Positions 54,261 through 61,718 of a stretch of 62,295 bases of DNA are shown here, piece by piece. The stretch comes from Chloroflexota bacterium. Lineage in GTDB: Bacteria > Chloroflexota > Anaerolineae > DTLA01. Under the pieces are notes generated by a model. That model was not told the DNA's origin. It saw nothing but the letters and a program-made list of their open reading frames with translations, and ran no database searches. Within the stretch, counting starts at the first letter, position 1. Each line of letters starts with the position of its first letter. The translations under genes were made by a program, and so were the position numbers. The DNA lies in contig JADBJK010000014.1 in the NCBI GenBank assembly GCA_014874485.1, positions 1 to 62,295 of the forward strand, read 5' to 3'.

Positions 54261-54766
54261 CGATAGACCCCGAGCGCGTCCGCAAGACTTACGAGCAGTT
54301 GAAAGCCGACGCGGAGGCGGGCGGCTACCATCTGAACCCCGATGAGGCGTGGACGCTGGGACTGGTGGAGGGGCTTCTCACCAATGAGGACCGCTACGGC
54401 TACTGGGCCTGTCCCTGCCGCCTGGCTTCGGGCAACAAGGACGAGGACCTGGACATCATCTGCCCGTGCGATTACCGAGACGCCGACCTGAACGACTGGG
54501 GCGCGTGCTACTGCGCGCTGTACGTCTCGGAGGAGGTGCTGGAAGGAAAGCGCCCGCTGCAGGCGATTCCCGAACGTCGCCCCGCCCAGCGGCCCAAGGG
54601 TGGCGTCCGGGAGGAGCCGTCGGGCGGGATACGGCTGTGGCGATGTCGGGTGTGCGGGTATCTGTGCGCCCGCGAGCACCCGCCCGCGGTGTGTCCGGTG
54701 TGCAAGGCCAAGCGCGAGCGGTTTGAGCCGTTCGTCTTGCCGCCCAGTGCCCTGCCAGGCCCGTAA
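54257..54766 (+). CDS. Ferredoxin-thioredoxin reductase beta-like protein fused to rubredoxin
   Basis: A 169-residue fusion. Residues about 1-100 resemble the catalytic beta chain of ferredoxin:thioredoxin reductase, with the CPC / CPC / CYC set (WACPCRL, IICPCDYRD, GACYCALYV) that holds a 4Fe-4S cluster next to a redox disulfide. A linker of ~30 residues leads to a rubredoxin-type Fe(Cys)4 domain (CRVCGYLCA and CPVCKAKRERFEPF). Probable path: one-electron donor to rubredoxin or cluster, then to the disulfide, then to the co-encoded glutaredoxin. Confidence 0.9.
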   Translation: MTIDPERVRKTYEQLKADAEAGGYHLNPDEAWTLGLVEGLLTNEDRYGYWACPCRLASGNKDEDLDIICPCDYRDADLNDWGACYCALYVSEEVLEGKRPLQAIPERRPAQRPKGGVREEPSGGIRLWRCRVCGYLCAREHPPAVCPVCKAKRERFEPFVLPPSALPGP

Positions 54767-54781
54767 TGCGCGCAACACGAG

Positions 54782-54814
54782 AACTGCGACGCACCTCGCC
54801 GGTGCGTCGCAGTT
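54782..54814. repeat. REP-like palindrome, copy 5
   Basis: Perfect 14-bp arms (aactgcgacgcacc and complement) around tcgcc, between the convergent ends of the FTR-like and PA14 genes. Confidence 0.82.
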
Positions 54815-54856
54815 TGCAGTGGCCGCGAAACCCCATGCGTCGGGAAGCGGGCGGGC

Positions 54857-56278
54857 CTACGGGCTGGCGGTCGCCTGGGCCGTCGGCGTGAACGTCGGGG
54901 CGGGCGTGGCGGTGGCCGTGGGCAGCGGCGCGACATCCCACCAGACCTTGCAGGCGGCCCCGCCCGTGTTCTCGTAGTACTCCACGCGGACCGTATGCGG
55001 CCCGGCTTGCAGGGCGATTTCGCCCACGTAGGCGCGGCGCAGCGAGTCGTGCCACTTGTCTATCAGCAGTTGGCCGTCCACCCACAGGCGCACGCCATCA
55101 TCGGCCAGGGTGCGGAAGCGATACAGCCCTGCCCCCAGGTTCAGCGTGCGCGTCCAGCGGACCGAGAAGCGGTCGGGCGTGGCCAGGCCGGGGGGCGCGC
55201 CCTCGCCCCAGTCAAAGTCTATCTGCGGCTCGTCGCGTACCAGGACGGGCGCTCCGGCCAGGTCGCGGTTCTCGTAGTACTCGGCCTTCCAGCCCGCGAA
55301 CTGGGTCAGCGGCGTCCACCACAGTTTGGCCACGGCGTTGTCCACGGCGTCGTAGTACTCCATGCGGATGAAGTGCCGGCCCGCCGTCAGGTACAGCGGC
55401 GCGGTGTACTCGGTGAGGCCCGAATCGTGCCACTCGTTGATGATGAGGCGCTGGTCCACCCAGAGCCGCGCGCCGTCGTCCACGGCGACGTGGAAGATGT
55501 AGGCCCCCTCGTCAAAGGCGAGTTCGCGGGTCCAGCGCGCCGAGAAGCGGTCGGCGGGGAGGGCGGGGTCGGGCGCGGCGGTTCCCCACGCGAAGTCCAC
55601 CTTGACATCGTTGCGCTGCAATACGGGGTCGCCCGATAGGTTGGGGTTGGCCCAGTACTCACCTAGCCAGTCGGTGGCCACGAAGGGGGTGCGGGTGGGC
55701 GTGGGCGTTGCCACCGTAGGCGTGGGCGTGGGTGTGCCGGGCGTCGACGTGGGTGTGAGGGTCAGCGTGGCGGTTGCCGTCGGGGTGCTGGTGGGCGGGA
55801 CCACCTGGAACACCGCGCGCGCCTCGCTGCCCGTCCGGTTGGAACGCGCCAGCACCGTGAGTTCGGCCATGCCCTCCCACGGCGCTCCCTTCGGAACGTT
55901 GAACGACTTCTCAAACCCGCCCTGCTCGTTCGTAACGGCCACGGCAACCGTGAGGCTCTCGTTTAGGTTGCCGCTGGGGGCCAGCAGGAAGACCACCACG
56001 ACCTCACCCGGGACCCAGCCAGACCCGCGGATGAAGACCGGCGTGCCCAGCGCGCCGACGTTCGGCTCCAGGCGAATCTGCGTCTTGAGTTCGGGCGTGG
56101 CGGTTGCCGGCGGGGTGGTGGGGGCCGGCGCGACCGCACCGCGGTTGCGCAGGAGCATCAGCCCGCCCACCAGGGCCGCGGCGGCGCACGCCAGCGCCAC
56201 CATGCCCACGATGAGCGCGGCGATGAGCAGGCGTTGGCTGGATCGGTCGGGCTCCGGTTGGAGTGGCTCTCGGTACAT
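54857..56278 (-). CDS. Membrane-anchored protein with two PA14 domains
   Basis: A 473-residue protein: short cytoplasmic N-terminus, one membrane helix (about 17-43), a beta-sandwich-like domain (about 65-155, with PVFIRGSGWVPGEVV), a Thr/Pro-rich stalk (about 160-200), and two PA14 domains (about 203-325 and 328-450). These carry paired GEYWANPNLSG / AEYYENRDLAG starts, the RWTRELAFDEGAYIF and RWTRTLNLGAGLYRF strands, and DDGARLWVD / DDGVRLWVD. A Thr/Pro tail ends it. PA14 domains bind carbohydrate, so an extracellular glycan-binding role is likely. ATG at 56278 with gggagggg. Confidence 0.9.
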   Translation of the reverse strand: MYREPLQPEPDRSSQRLLIAALIVGMVALACAAAALVGGLMLLRNRGAVAPAPTTPPATATPELKTQIRLEPNVGALGTPVFIRGSGWVPGEVVVVFLLAPSGNLNESLTVAVAVTNEQGGFEKSFNVPKGAPWEGMAELTVLARSNRTGSEARAVFQVVPPTSTPTATATLTLTPTSTPGTPTPTPTVATPTPTRTPFVATDWLGEYWANPNLSGDPVLQRNDVKVDFAWGTAAPDPALPADRFSARWTRELAFDEGAYIFHVAVDDGARLWVDQRLIINEWHDSGLTEYTAPLYLTAGRHFIRMEYYDAVDNAVAKLWWTPLTQFAGWKAEYYENRDLAGAPVLVRDEPQIDFDWGEGAPPGLATPDRFSVRWTRTLNLGAGLYRFRTLADDGVRLWVDGQLLIDKWHDSLRRAYVGEIALQAGPHTVRVEYYENTGGAACKVWWDVAPLPTATATPAPTFTPTAQATASP

Positions 56279-56362
56279 GATTCCCCTCCCGTTGCGTTCT
56301 CTCCTGTCAAAGACGGCAGGCGGCTGGCAGGTGTTCCCGATGGGCCCGCGGGTGCCGTGCGT

Positions 56363-56391
56363 ATTATGACCGAACTCGGCGCTGCGGGCAA
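56363..56391 (-). promoter_or_regulatory. Sigma-A promoter for the PA14 gene
   Basis: Minus strand TTGCCC (56386-56391), 17-bp spacer, CATAAT (56363-56368), about 85 bp upstream of the ATG. Confidence 0.55.
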
Positions 56392-56418
56392 GCGCCAGAG
56401 GGGGTGCGCGTGGTGGGC

Positions 56419-56450
56419 AAAAAGAAAAGGCCCCGTTTGGGCGGGGCCTT
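56419..56450 (-). terminator. Intrinsic terminator of the cold-shock gene
   Basis: Minus strand aaggccccg and cggggcctt form a 9-bp stem, followed by ttttctttttg. It lies 25 bp after the csp stop codon. Confidence 0.85.
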
Positions 56451-56474
56451 TGCGTATTCAGTTGTTGTCGTGGC

Positions 56475-56690
56475 TTACTGTTCCAGTTTCACCACGTCGG
56501 CGGCCTGGGGCCCCTTCTCGGTGTTCTGGACGGTGAACTCCACCTTCTCGCCTTCGTATAGGTTGCGGTAGCCCTCACCACGAATGGCCGAGTAGTGGAC
56601 GAAAACGTCCGCCCCATCCGGCTGGGTGATGAAGCCGTAGCCCTTCACCCGATTGAACCACTTGACTGTACCTGTAACTCGCTCACCCAT
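56475..56690 (-). CDS. Cold-shock domain protein
   Basis: A 71-residue single cold-shock (OB-fold) domain that binds RNA or single-stranded DNA. RNP1 is KGYGFITQ and RNP2 VFVHYSAI; the start GTVKWFN and the end EKGPQAADV are typical of CspA-like chaperones. ATG at 56690 with aggagg. It has its own promoter 150 bp upstream, a long leader with a terminator-like hairpin, and a strong terminator after the gene. Confidence 0.97.
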   Translation of the reverse strand: MGERVTGTVKWFNRVKGYGFITQPDGADVFVHYSAIRGEGYRNLYEGEKVEFTVQNTEKGPQAADVVKLEQ

Positions 56691-56756
56691 GGTTAGAAAA
56701 CAAACCTCCTGCGGTATTCTGTAGGACAGGGCTTGCGTGTTCGGGCGCCAGATAGC

Positions 56757-56785
56757 AAAAAGCCGCCATGATACGTCGTGGCGGC
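56757..56785 (-). terminator. Terminator-like hairpin in the csp leader
   Basis: Minus strand gccgcca and tggcggc form a 7-bp stem with a 10-nt loop, followed by ttttt (complement of 56757-56761). It lies about 50 nt into the predicted csp mRNA and would end it before the coding region unless refolded. Confidence 0.6.
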
Positions 56786-56842
56786 GATTTCCTATTCTGA
56801 GTCATCCCGATACGGCATCTTCCTGCAACCTACTTCAAGCCC

Positions 56843-56871
56843 ATCATATCACAGAGTGCGGGTTCTGTCAA
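56843..56871 (-). promoter_or_regulatory. Promoter of the cold-shock gene with ACAGA-N8-TCTGT
   Basis: Minus strand TTGACA (56866-56871), 17-bp spacer, TATGAT (56843-56848), carrying the same inverted repeat and the same flanking GGG as the promoter at 52780-52808. The transcript would have a leader of about 145 nt. Confidence 0.82.
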
Positions 56872-57079
56872 ATCCGACCTGCGGCGGCGTATTTTTTGGG
56901 TGGGCGAGTGGCCGCGCCCTCGGCTTCCCACGCATGGGGCGGTGGCCTGGTTGCGCAAGGAACCCAGGGGTTTGCCGTGGCGCGGAAGATTCTTATACTA
57001 CAGCCATCGGGGCTTCGCGAAGGCCCTCTGCGACCTTGACCCATCAACGAACGTGGCCACAGACTGGCTGGAGGTGTGC

Positions 57080-57487
57080 ATGGAGAAAGACCTGGAAACG
57101 TTGATTCGGGAGTTCACCAACTTGCGCGTGTGGGCGGTTGTGGGGGCGTCCACCAACCCGGCCAAGTACGGGAACCGCATCTTCCGCACGCTGCGCGACG
57201 CCGGCTACAAGGTGTACGGCGTAAACCCGGGCGGAGGCGAGATTGACGGGCGGGCGCTGTATCCCAGCCTGGCCTCGCTGCCCGAAAAGCCGCAGGTGGT
57301 TGATTTGGTGGTGCCGCCGCAGGTTACCGAGCAGGTGGTGCAGGAGTGCGCCGCGCTGGGGCTGACGCGGGTGTGGATGCAGCCTGGATCCGAGTCCGAG
57401 GCCGCCATCCGGTACTGCCAAGAGCAGGGCATTGAGGTGGTCCACGACGCCTGCGCCATGCTCCACAGGCGCGACTGGGGGGATTAG
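57080..57487 (+). CDS. CoA-binding domain protein (YccU type)
   Basis: A 135-residue Rossmann-like CoA-binding protein of the YccU family. The N-terminal nucleotide loop is VVGASTNPAKYGNRIFRTL; the following YKVYGVNPGGGEIDG and PPQVTEQVVQECAALGLTRVWMQPG segments match the family. Role unknown; relatives bind CoA. ATG at 57080 with gaggtg. The ~200 bp upstream of it, up to the csp promoter, hold nothing else that I recognise. Confidence 0.92.
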   Translation: MEKDLETLIREFTNLRVWAVVGASTNPAKYGNRIFRTLRDAGYKVYGVNPGGGEIDGRALYPSLASLPEKPQVVDLVVPPQVTEQVVQECAALGLTRVWMQPGSESEAAIRYCQEQGIEVVHDACAMLHRRDWGD

Positions 57488-57503
57488 CACTTTACCACGG
57501 GCG

Positions 57504-57721
57504 TTCTTGGTGGTTTGTCATTGCGAGGGCGCGGAGCGCCCGTAGGGACAATTCATGAATTGTCCCTACTTGGGCGCGCAGCGCCTAAGAATCTCGTCAA
57601 CCGAGATGCTTCGCTCGCAATGACGCGAGAAGGCACGTGCGACGCACCTCCGAGGTGCGTCGCACGTGGGCCGACTGGATTGCTTCGCTTCGCTCGCAAT
57701 GACAACGGGCGATTTTCTCTA
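57504..57721. repeat. Composite intergenic repeat, copy 2
   Basis: Repeats the 20528-20761 region in the same order: ttcttggtggtttgtcattg, the gtagggacaattcatg palindrome (57542-57569), the ctcgtcaaccgag block, a REP-like palindrome (57634-57668) and ttcgctcgcaatgacaacgg. It occupies most of the 384-bp gap between the CoA-binding and fur genes. Confidence 0.85.
57634..57668. repeat. REP-like palindrome, copy 6
   Basis: Perfect 16-bp arms (cacgtgcgacgcacct and complement) around ccg, inside composite repeat copy 2. Confidence 0.87.
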
Positions 57722-57809
57722 GGGGGTCAATTACCAGGGCGCTGGGCCACGGAGACGGGGGCCGCGCGCGGGGCGTGGGACGGGGATTCGTCCTGCGCCC
57801 CGCTTCTTT

Positions 57810-57838
57810 TTGACAACGATCAGGCTCTTGGCTATAAT
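57810..57838 (+). promoter_or_regulatory. Consensus sigma-A promoter of the fur-cbi operon
   Basis: TTGACA (57810-57815), 17-bp spacer, TATAAT (57833-57838), ending 33 bp before the ATG. Confidence 0.9.
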
Positions 57839-57854
57839 GGTTGCAGATGTAATT

Positions 57855-57870
57855 GCTTACAGGAGTAAGC
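57855..57870 (+). promoter_or_regulatory. Inverted repeat enclosing the fur ribosome site
   Basis: gcttac and gtaagc flank agga, so the Shine-Dalgarno AGGAG lies at the centre and edge of a 6-bp hairpin immediately before the ATG. As DNA it is a 16-bp inverted repeat 16 bp after the -10 box, a natural autoregulatory operator; gtaattgcttac (57849-57860) overlaps it as a second GTAA-N4-TTAC half-site pair. Confidence 0.5.
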
Positions 57871-57871
57871 C

Positions 57872-58342
57872 ATGTCTCACCACATGAAGGTCGCGCGCCA
57901 GTTGCAGGGTCAGGGGTACCGCCTCACGCCCCAGCGCCTGGCCATCCTGGAAGTCATCAAGGGCGCGGGCTGCCACATGTCCATTCAGGACATCCTGGAC
58001 AAACTCGCGGACTCGTACCCGACGCTGTCGGTGCCCACGGTGTACCGCAATCTCCAGTGGCTGAAGGCGGCGGGCCTGGTCGCCGAGACGGATTTGGGCG
58101 GCGAGTGCCATGAGTACGAGTACATCGCCGAGCACCCGCACCATCATCTGGTCTGCCTGGAGTGCGGCGAGCGGCTCACGCTCCCCGATTCGCTGCTGGA
58201 CCCTGTGCGCGAGTACCTGCGGGACACGTTGGGCTACCTGCCCCGCGCCGAGCATTTCGCCTTCTTCGGCATCTGCCCCGCATGCCAGGCGCGCGAGGAC
58301 CACGATCACCCACACGAGGAGCACCACGCCGACGCGCCGTAG
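57872..58342 (+). CDS. Fur family metalloregulator
   Basis: A 156-residue Fur-family repressor. It has an N-terminal winged helix (RLTPQRLAILEVI, SVPTVYRNLQWLKAAGL), the metal-site HPHHHLVCLECGE and a second CPAC, giving the structural Cys4 zinc. The C-terminus is unusually histidine-rich (EDHDHPHEEHHADAP), a likely extra metal-binding tail. The operon encodes a cobalt/nickel ECF transporter, so the sensed metal is probably Ni or Co (Nur-like) rather than Fe or Zn; this is inference from context. First gene of the operon. Confidence 0.93.
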   Translation: MSHHMKVARQLQGQGYRLTPQRLAILEVIKGAGCHMSIQDILDKLADSYPTLSVPTVYRNLQWLKAAGLVAETDLGGECHEYEYIAEHPHHHLVCLECGERLTLPDSLLDPVREYLRDTLGYLPRAEHFAFFGICPACQAREDHDHPHEEHHADAP

Positions 58343-58388
58343 CGGTCAGGCGGCGTCGGCTCAACATTTCACACGAGGAGATGAGACG

Positions 58389-59405
58389 ATGTCAGGCACT
58401 GCGGTAGGTTCTTCGTTGGCGGCGATAGGACGCATCGCGGGGGGTGTTGGACCCACGGGCGGCCCGCAGCCCATGCACATCCCCGACGGCTTCCTCTCGG
58501 TTCCCGTGTCGGTGGTGTTCTGGATTGTGGCGGTCGTCGTCATCGGCTACGCGCTGCGGCGGGTGAGCCGTGAGTTGGACGAGCGCAGGGTTCCGCTGCT
58601 GGCCGTGCTGGCGGCCGTCATCTTCGCGGGCCAGATGCTGAACTTCTCGGTAACGGGCGGCACGTCGGGCCACCTGCTGGGGGCCACGCTGGCGGCGGTG
58701 CTTCTGGGGCCGTGGGCGGCGATGGTCGTCATGACGGCAGTCGTGAGCATCCAGGCGCTGGTGTTCCAGGACGGCGGCATCCTGGTGCTGGGCGCGAACC
58801 TGTTCAACATGGCGATTGTGGGCGTCCTGGTAGGGTACGGCGTGTACCAGTTGGTGAGCCGCGCGCTGGGCAATCGGCGGTGGGCGGTGCCCGTGAGCGG
58901 ATTCGTGGCGGCGTGGCTGTCCATCGTCGTGGCGGCGCTGGCGTGCGCGCTGGAGTTGGCGCTGTCGGGGACGTCGCCCGCCAACATCGCCGTGCCTGCC
59001 ATGGGCGGCATCCACGCCCTCATCGGCATCGGCGAGGGGCTGATCACGGCGGGGGCGCTGGTGTTCGTGCTGGCCGCGCGGCCCGACCTGGTGGCCCCGA
59101 CGGCGAAGGCGACCGCGGGGCAGAAGGCGCTCTGGATTGGCGGGGCGGCGCTGGCGGTGGTGCTGGCGGTGCTGTCGCCGCTGGCCTCGGCGCACCCCGA
59201 TGGGCTGGAGTGGGTGGCCGAGCAGCAGGGATTCCTTGAGGCGGCCCGCGACCCGCTGTACAGCATTATCCCCGATTACGTGTTCCCTGGCATTTCCAAC
59301 GAGGCCCTGGCTACCATCGTCGCGGGCGTGGTAGGCACGCTTATCGTCGCGGCTGCGGCGTACCTGGTGGCGCAGGGCGTGCGGCGCAGGGCCACCCAGC
59401 AGTAA
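58389..59405 (+). CDS. cbiM: Cobalt/nickel ECF transporter S component, CbiM-CbiN fusion
   Basis: A 338-residue membrane protein. Residues 29-235 are CbiM/NikM: MHIPDGFLS, SVTGGTSGHLLGATL and the GGIHALIGIGEGLIT block, with six to seven helices. A CbiN-like part follows (about 250-338: helix, LASAHPDGLEWVAEQQGF, FPGISNEALATIVAG, helix). In studied NikM the free N-terminal Met-His binds the metal; here 28 residues precede MHIPDG. The start at 58389 has a strong gaggag site, while the ATG at 58473 has none, so the leader seems real. Confidence 0.92.
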   Translation: MSGTAVGSSLAAIGRIAGGVGPTGGPQPMHIPDGFLSVPVSVVFWIVAVVVIGYALRRVSRELDERRVPLLAVLAAVIFAGQMLNFSVTGGTSGHLLGATLAAVLLGPWAAMVVMTAVVSIQALVFQDGGILVLGANLFNMAIVGVLVGYGVYQLVSRALGNRRWAVPVSGFVAAWLSIVVAALACALELALSGTSPANIAVPAMGGIHALIGIGEGLITAGALVFVLAARPDLVAPTAKATAGQKALWIGGAALAVVLAVLSPLASAHPDGLEWVAEQQGFLEAARDPLYSIIPDYVFPGISNEALATIVAGVVGTLIVAAAAYLVAQGVRRRATQQ

Positions 59406-59423
59406 GCGGCGTTTGGAGAGCGG

Positions 59424-60215
59424 ATGGCGGACGTTCTAGATCCCTATCGCCCGCGGGCGAGCCTGATCCACCGAGCCGACCCGCGCGTGAAGGTTGTCGT
59501 CGCCGTGATGAGCATCCTCATCACGGCGGCGCTGCCTCTAGGCGCGTGGCCGTCATATGTCCTGCTGCTGGCGGCGGCGCTTGCCCTCTCGGTTGCGGCG
59601 CAGTTGGGCGTCGGGTTCACGCTCAAGCGGGGACTCATCGCGGTGCCCTTCGCGCTGGCGGCGCTGCCGCTGGTGTTCTCCACGCCTGGCGATGTCCTGG
59701 CGTCGCTCCGCATCGGCCCGCTGGCGCTGGATGCGAGCCTGGCGGGGGTGGAACGCTTCGCGTCCGTGCTGGTGAAATCTTACATCTCCGTGCAGTTCGC
59801 CATCCTGCTGACCGCGACGACGCGCTTCACCGACATGCTGGCGGCCATGCGCGCGCTGCGGATTCCGCGCCTGCTGGTGGTCATCTTCTCGCTGATGTGG
59901 CGGTATCTGTTCCTGTTCGCCCACGAGGCCAAAACGCTGCGCATTGCCCGCGACTCGCGCAGCGCCGACGTGGGGCCGAAGAGCGGCGGGTCGGTGGCCT
60001 GGCGGGCGCGGGTTACGGGCGGCATGGTGGGAAACCTGTTCGTGCGCGGCTACGAGCGCAGCGAACGGGTGTACCAGGCCATGCTGGCGCGCGGGTACGA
60101 TGGGGACATTCGGACGTTTGCCCTACGGCCGCTTGCGTCGTCCGAGTACGCGGCGCTGGCGGGCGCGGTGGTCATCCTGGCGCTGCTGGGCCTTCTGGGA
60201 ATCCTGTTCGGTTAG
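59424..60215 (+). CDS. cbiQ: Cobalt/nickel ECF transporter transmembrane (T) component
   Basis: A 263-residue CbiQ/EcfT protein with about five helices. It couples the ATPase to the substrate-binding CbiM. It begins with the typical DPRVKVVVA segment after an N-terminal HRADPR and ends with the Ala-Arg-Gly coupling motif region ERSERVYQAMLARGYDG. It lies 18 bp after cbiM and 6 bp before the ATPase gene. Confidence 0.95.
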   Translation: MADVLDPYRPRASLIHRADPRVKVVVAVMSILITAALPLGAWPSYVLLLAAALALSVAAQLGVGFTLKRGLIAVPFALAALPLVFSTPGDVLASLRIGPLALDASLAGVERFASVLVKSYISVQFAILLTATTRFTDMLAAMRALRIPRLLVVIFSLMWRYLFLFAHEAKTLRIARDSRSADVGPKSGGSVAWRARVTGGMVGNLFVRGYERSERVYQAMLARGYDGDIRTFALRPLASSEYAALAGAVVILALLGLLGILFG

Positions 60216-60221
60216 GAGCGA

Positions 60222-60944
60222 ATGGTGGAGCGCACACCGTTGATTGAGGTCAACAACCTGTCGTTTCGGTATCCCGATGGCCAGCAGGCGCTGGTGGACG
60301 TGAACCTGGTCGTGTATGAGGGCGAGCGGGTGGCGCTGGTCGGCCCCAACGGTGCGGGCAAGTCCACGCTCATCCTGCACCTGAACGGCATCTTCGCCAG
60401 CCAGGATGGGCACGTGCGGGTGGCGGGGCTGCCTGTGGCGGGCGAGCACGTGAAGAAGGTGCGCGCACTGGTGGGGCTGGTGTTCCAGGATCCCGACGAC
60501 CAGTTGTTCTCGCCGACGGTGTTTGACGACGTGGCCTACGGGCCGCTGTACATGGGCCTGCCCGAGGACGAGGTGCGGCGGCGGGTGGAGCGGGCGCTGG
60601 CCGCCGTGGGGATGCAGGGCTACGGCGACCGCGTGCCGCATCGCCTGAGCGCGGGCGAGAAGAAGCGCGTCGCGCTGGCCACCGTGCTGGCGATGGAGCC
60701 ATCGGTGCTGGTGCTGGACGAGCCGACGGCGGGGCTGGATCCGCGCGGGCGCCGCATGTTGATCCGCCTGCTGGACTCCATGCCGCAGACGATGATCGTG
60801 AGCACCCACGACCTGCTGATGGTGCGCGATTTGTTCCCCCGCATGGTGATTCTGGATCGCGGGCGCGTGGTGGCCGATGGCCCCAGCGCCGACCTGCTGC
60901 GCGACAGGGCGCTGCTGGAAACGCACGGGCTGGAGTTGCCGTAG
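60222..60944 (+). CDS. cbiO: Cobalt/nickel ECF transporter ATPase
   Basis: A 240-residue ABC ATPase. Walker A GPNGAGKST, Q-loop VFQDPDDQLFSPTVFDDVA (typical of ECF-type A components), signature LSAGEKKRVALA, Walker B VLVLDEPTAGLD and switch His in VSTHDLL are all intact. A single A component suggests a homodimer. Last gene of the fur-cbiMN-Q-O operon. Confidence 0.95.
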   Translation: MVERTPLIEVNNLSFRYPDGQQALVDVNLVVYEGERVALVGPNGAGKSTLILHLNGIFASQDGHVRVAGLPVAGEHVKKVRALVGLVFQDPDDQLFSPTVFDDVAYGPLYMGLPEDEVRRRVERALAAVGMQGYGDRVPHRLSAGEKKRVALATVLAMEPSVLVLDEPTAGLDPRGRRMLIRLLDSMPQTMIVSTHDLLMVRDLFPRMVILDRGRVVADGPSADLLRDRALLETHGLELP

Positions 60945-61123
60945 GGGGTGAGGGTTTGCCGCGGAGACGAGGCGGGTGCCGCGGCGGCACAGCAACGGGA
61001 GCGGACGCTGCGCCTGCGCCACAACGACACGCGACGGCGAATGCCCAACCCATGGCACGCACGATTGCGGCGCGAACGGCCCCAATCCGAACCGTTCGCG
61101 CCTTTGGGTTGCGGAGCACGCGC

Positions 61124-61561
61124 CTACACGGGCTGGACGGGGCGGTGCGCGAGGGCATAGGCGGCGGCAAGGAGCGCCAGCCCCGCCGCGTCAAAGGCGA
61201 TGAACCGCGTGCCCGTGGCGCGCAGAACCTCGTGGCCGCCAGGCAGGGTGGCCAGCATCCACGACTCGCCTGCCAACCCGATGGCCTGCATGGCGAGGAT
61301 GACCGCGAAGCAGGCGCGATGGCGTCGGGGGTTCCAGATGACGGGCAGGAACGGCACCTGCCACATGAGGAAGAGGATGCCCATGCCGCGCACCAGCGCT
61401 TCGCCGCCTGCGCCGCCCACCTCAAACTCTGGCGCGTAGCGAGCAGGCGCCAGGATGAACGGGACCGCCGCCGACAAGTTCCATGCGCACACGGTTGCGA
61501 CGGCAACCCGCGCCGCCCAGATGGGCCAGCGCCGCTGGGGGCTGGGCTTCACCTTCGCCAT
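61124..61561 (-). CDS. Unknown four-helix membrane protein
   Basis: A 145-residue hydrophobic protein of unknown function with about four membrane helices (about 14-36, 56-74, 84-103 and 122-140). Motif-like features are AAVPFILAPARYAPEFE near the N-terminus and WNPRRHR between helices 2 and 3. ATG at 61561. Transcribed alone on the minus strand; a weak TACACT -10 box lies near 61597. No catalytic motif visible. Confidence 0.7.
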   Translation of the reverse strand: MAKVKPSPQRRWPIWAARVAVATVCAWNLSAAVPFILAPARYAPEFEVGGAGGEALVRGMGILFLMWQVPFLPVIWNPRRHRACFAVILAMQAIGLAGESWMLATLPGGHEVLRATGTRFIAFDAAGLALLAAAYALAHRPVQPV

Positions 61562-61657
61562 CGGTTGGCCTCCGAGTTTCGGGCTTGTGGGGTGAAGTGT
61601 ACCACAGAACTGACGGCGGGAAAACCGCGAACGCGGCGCGCGGGCTTCCTGCCGCGT

Positions 61658-61686
61658 TTGCCCAATGCGCGCAATTCTGCTACACT
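61658..61686 (+). promoter_or_regulatory. Sigma-A promoter for the last gene
   Basis: TTGCCC (61658-61663), 17-bp spacer, TACACT (61681-61686), ending 32 bp before the ATG at 61719. Confidence 0.6.
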
Positions 61687-61718
61687 AGCCGCGAACGATT
61701 TCCTTTGGGAGGGACGCC

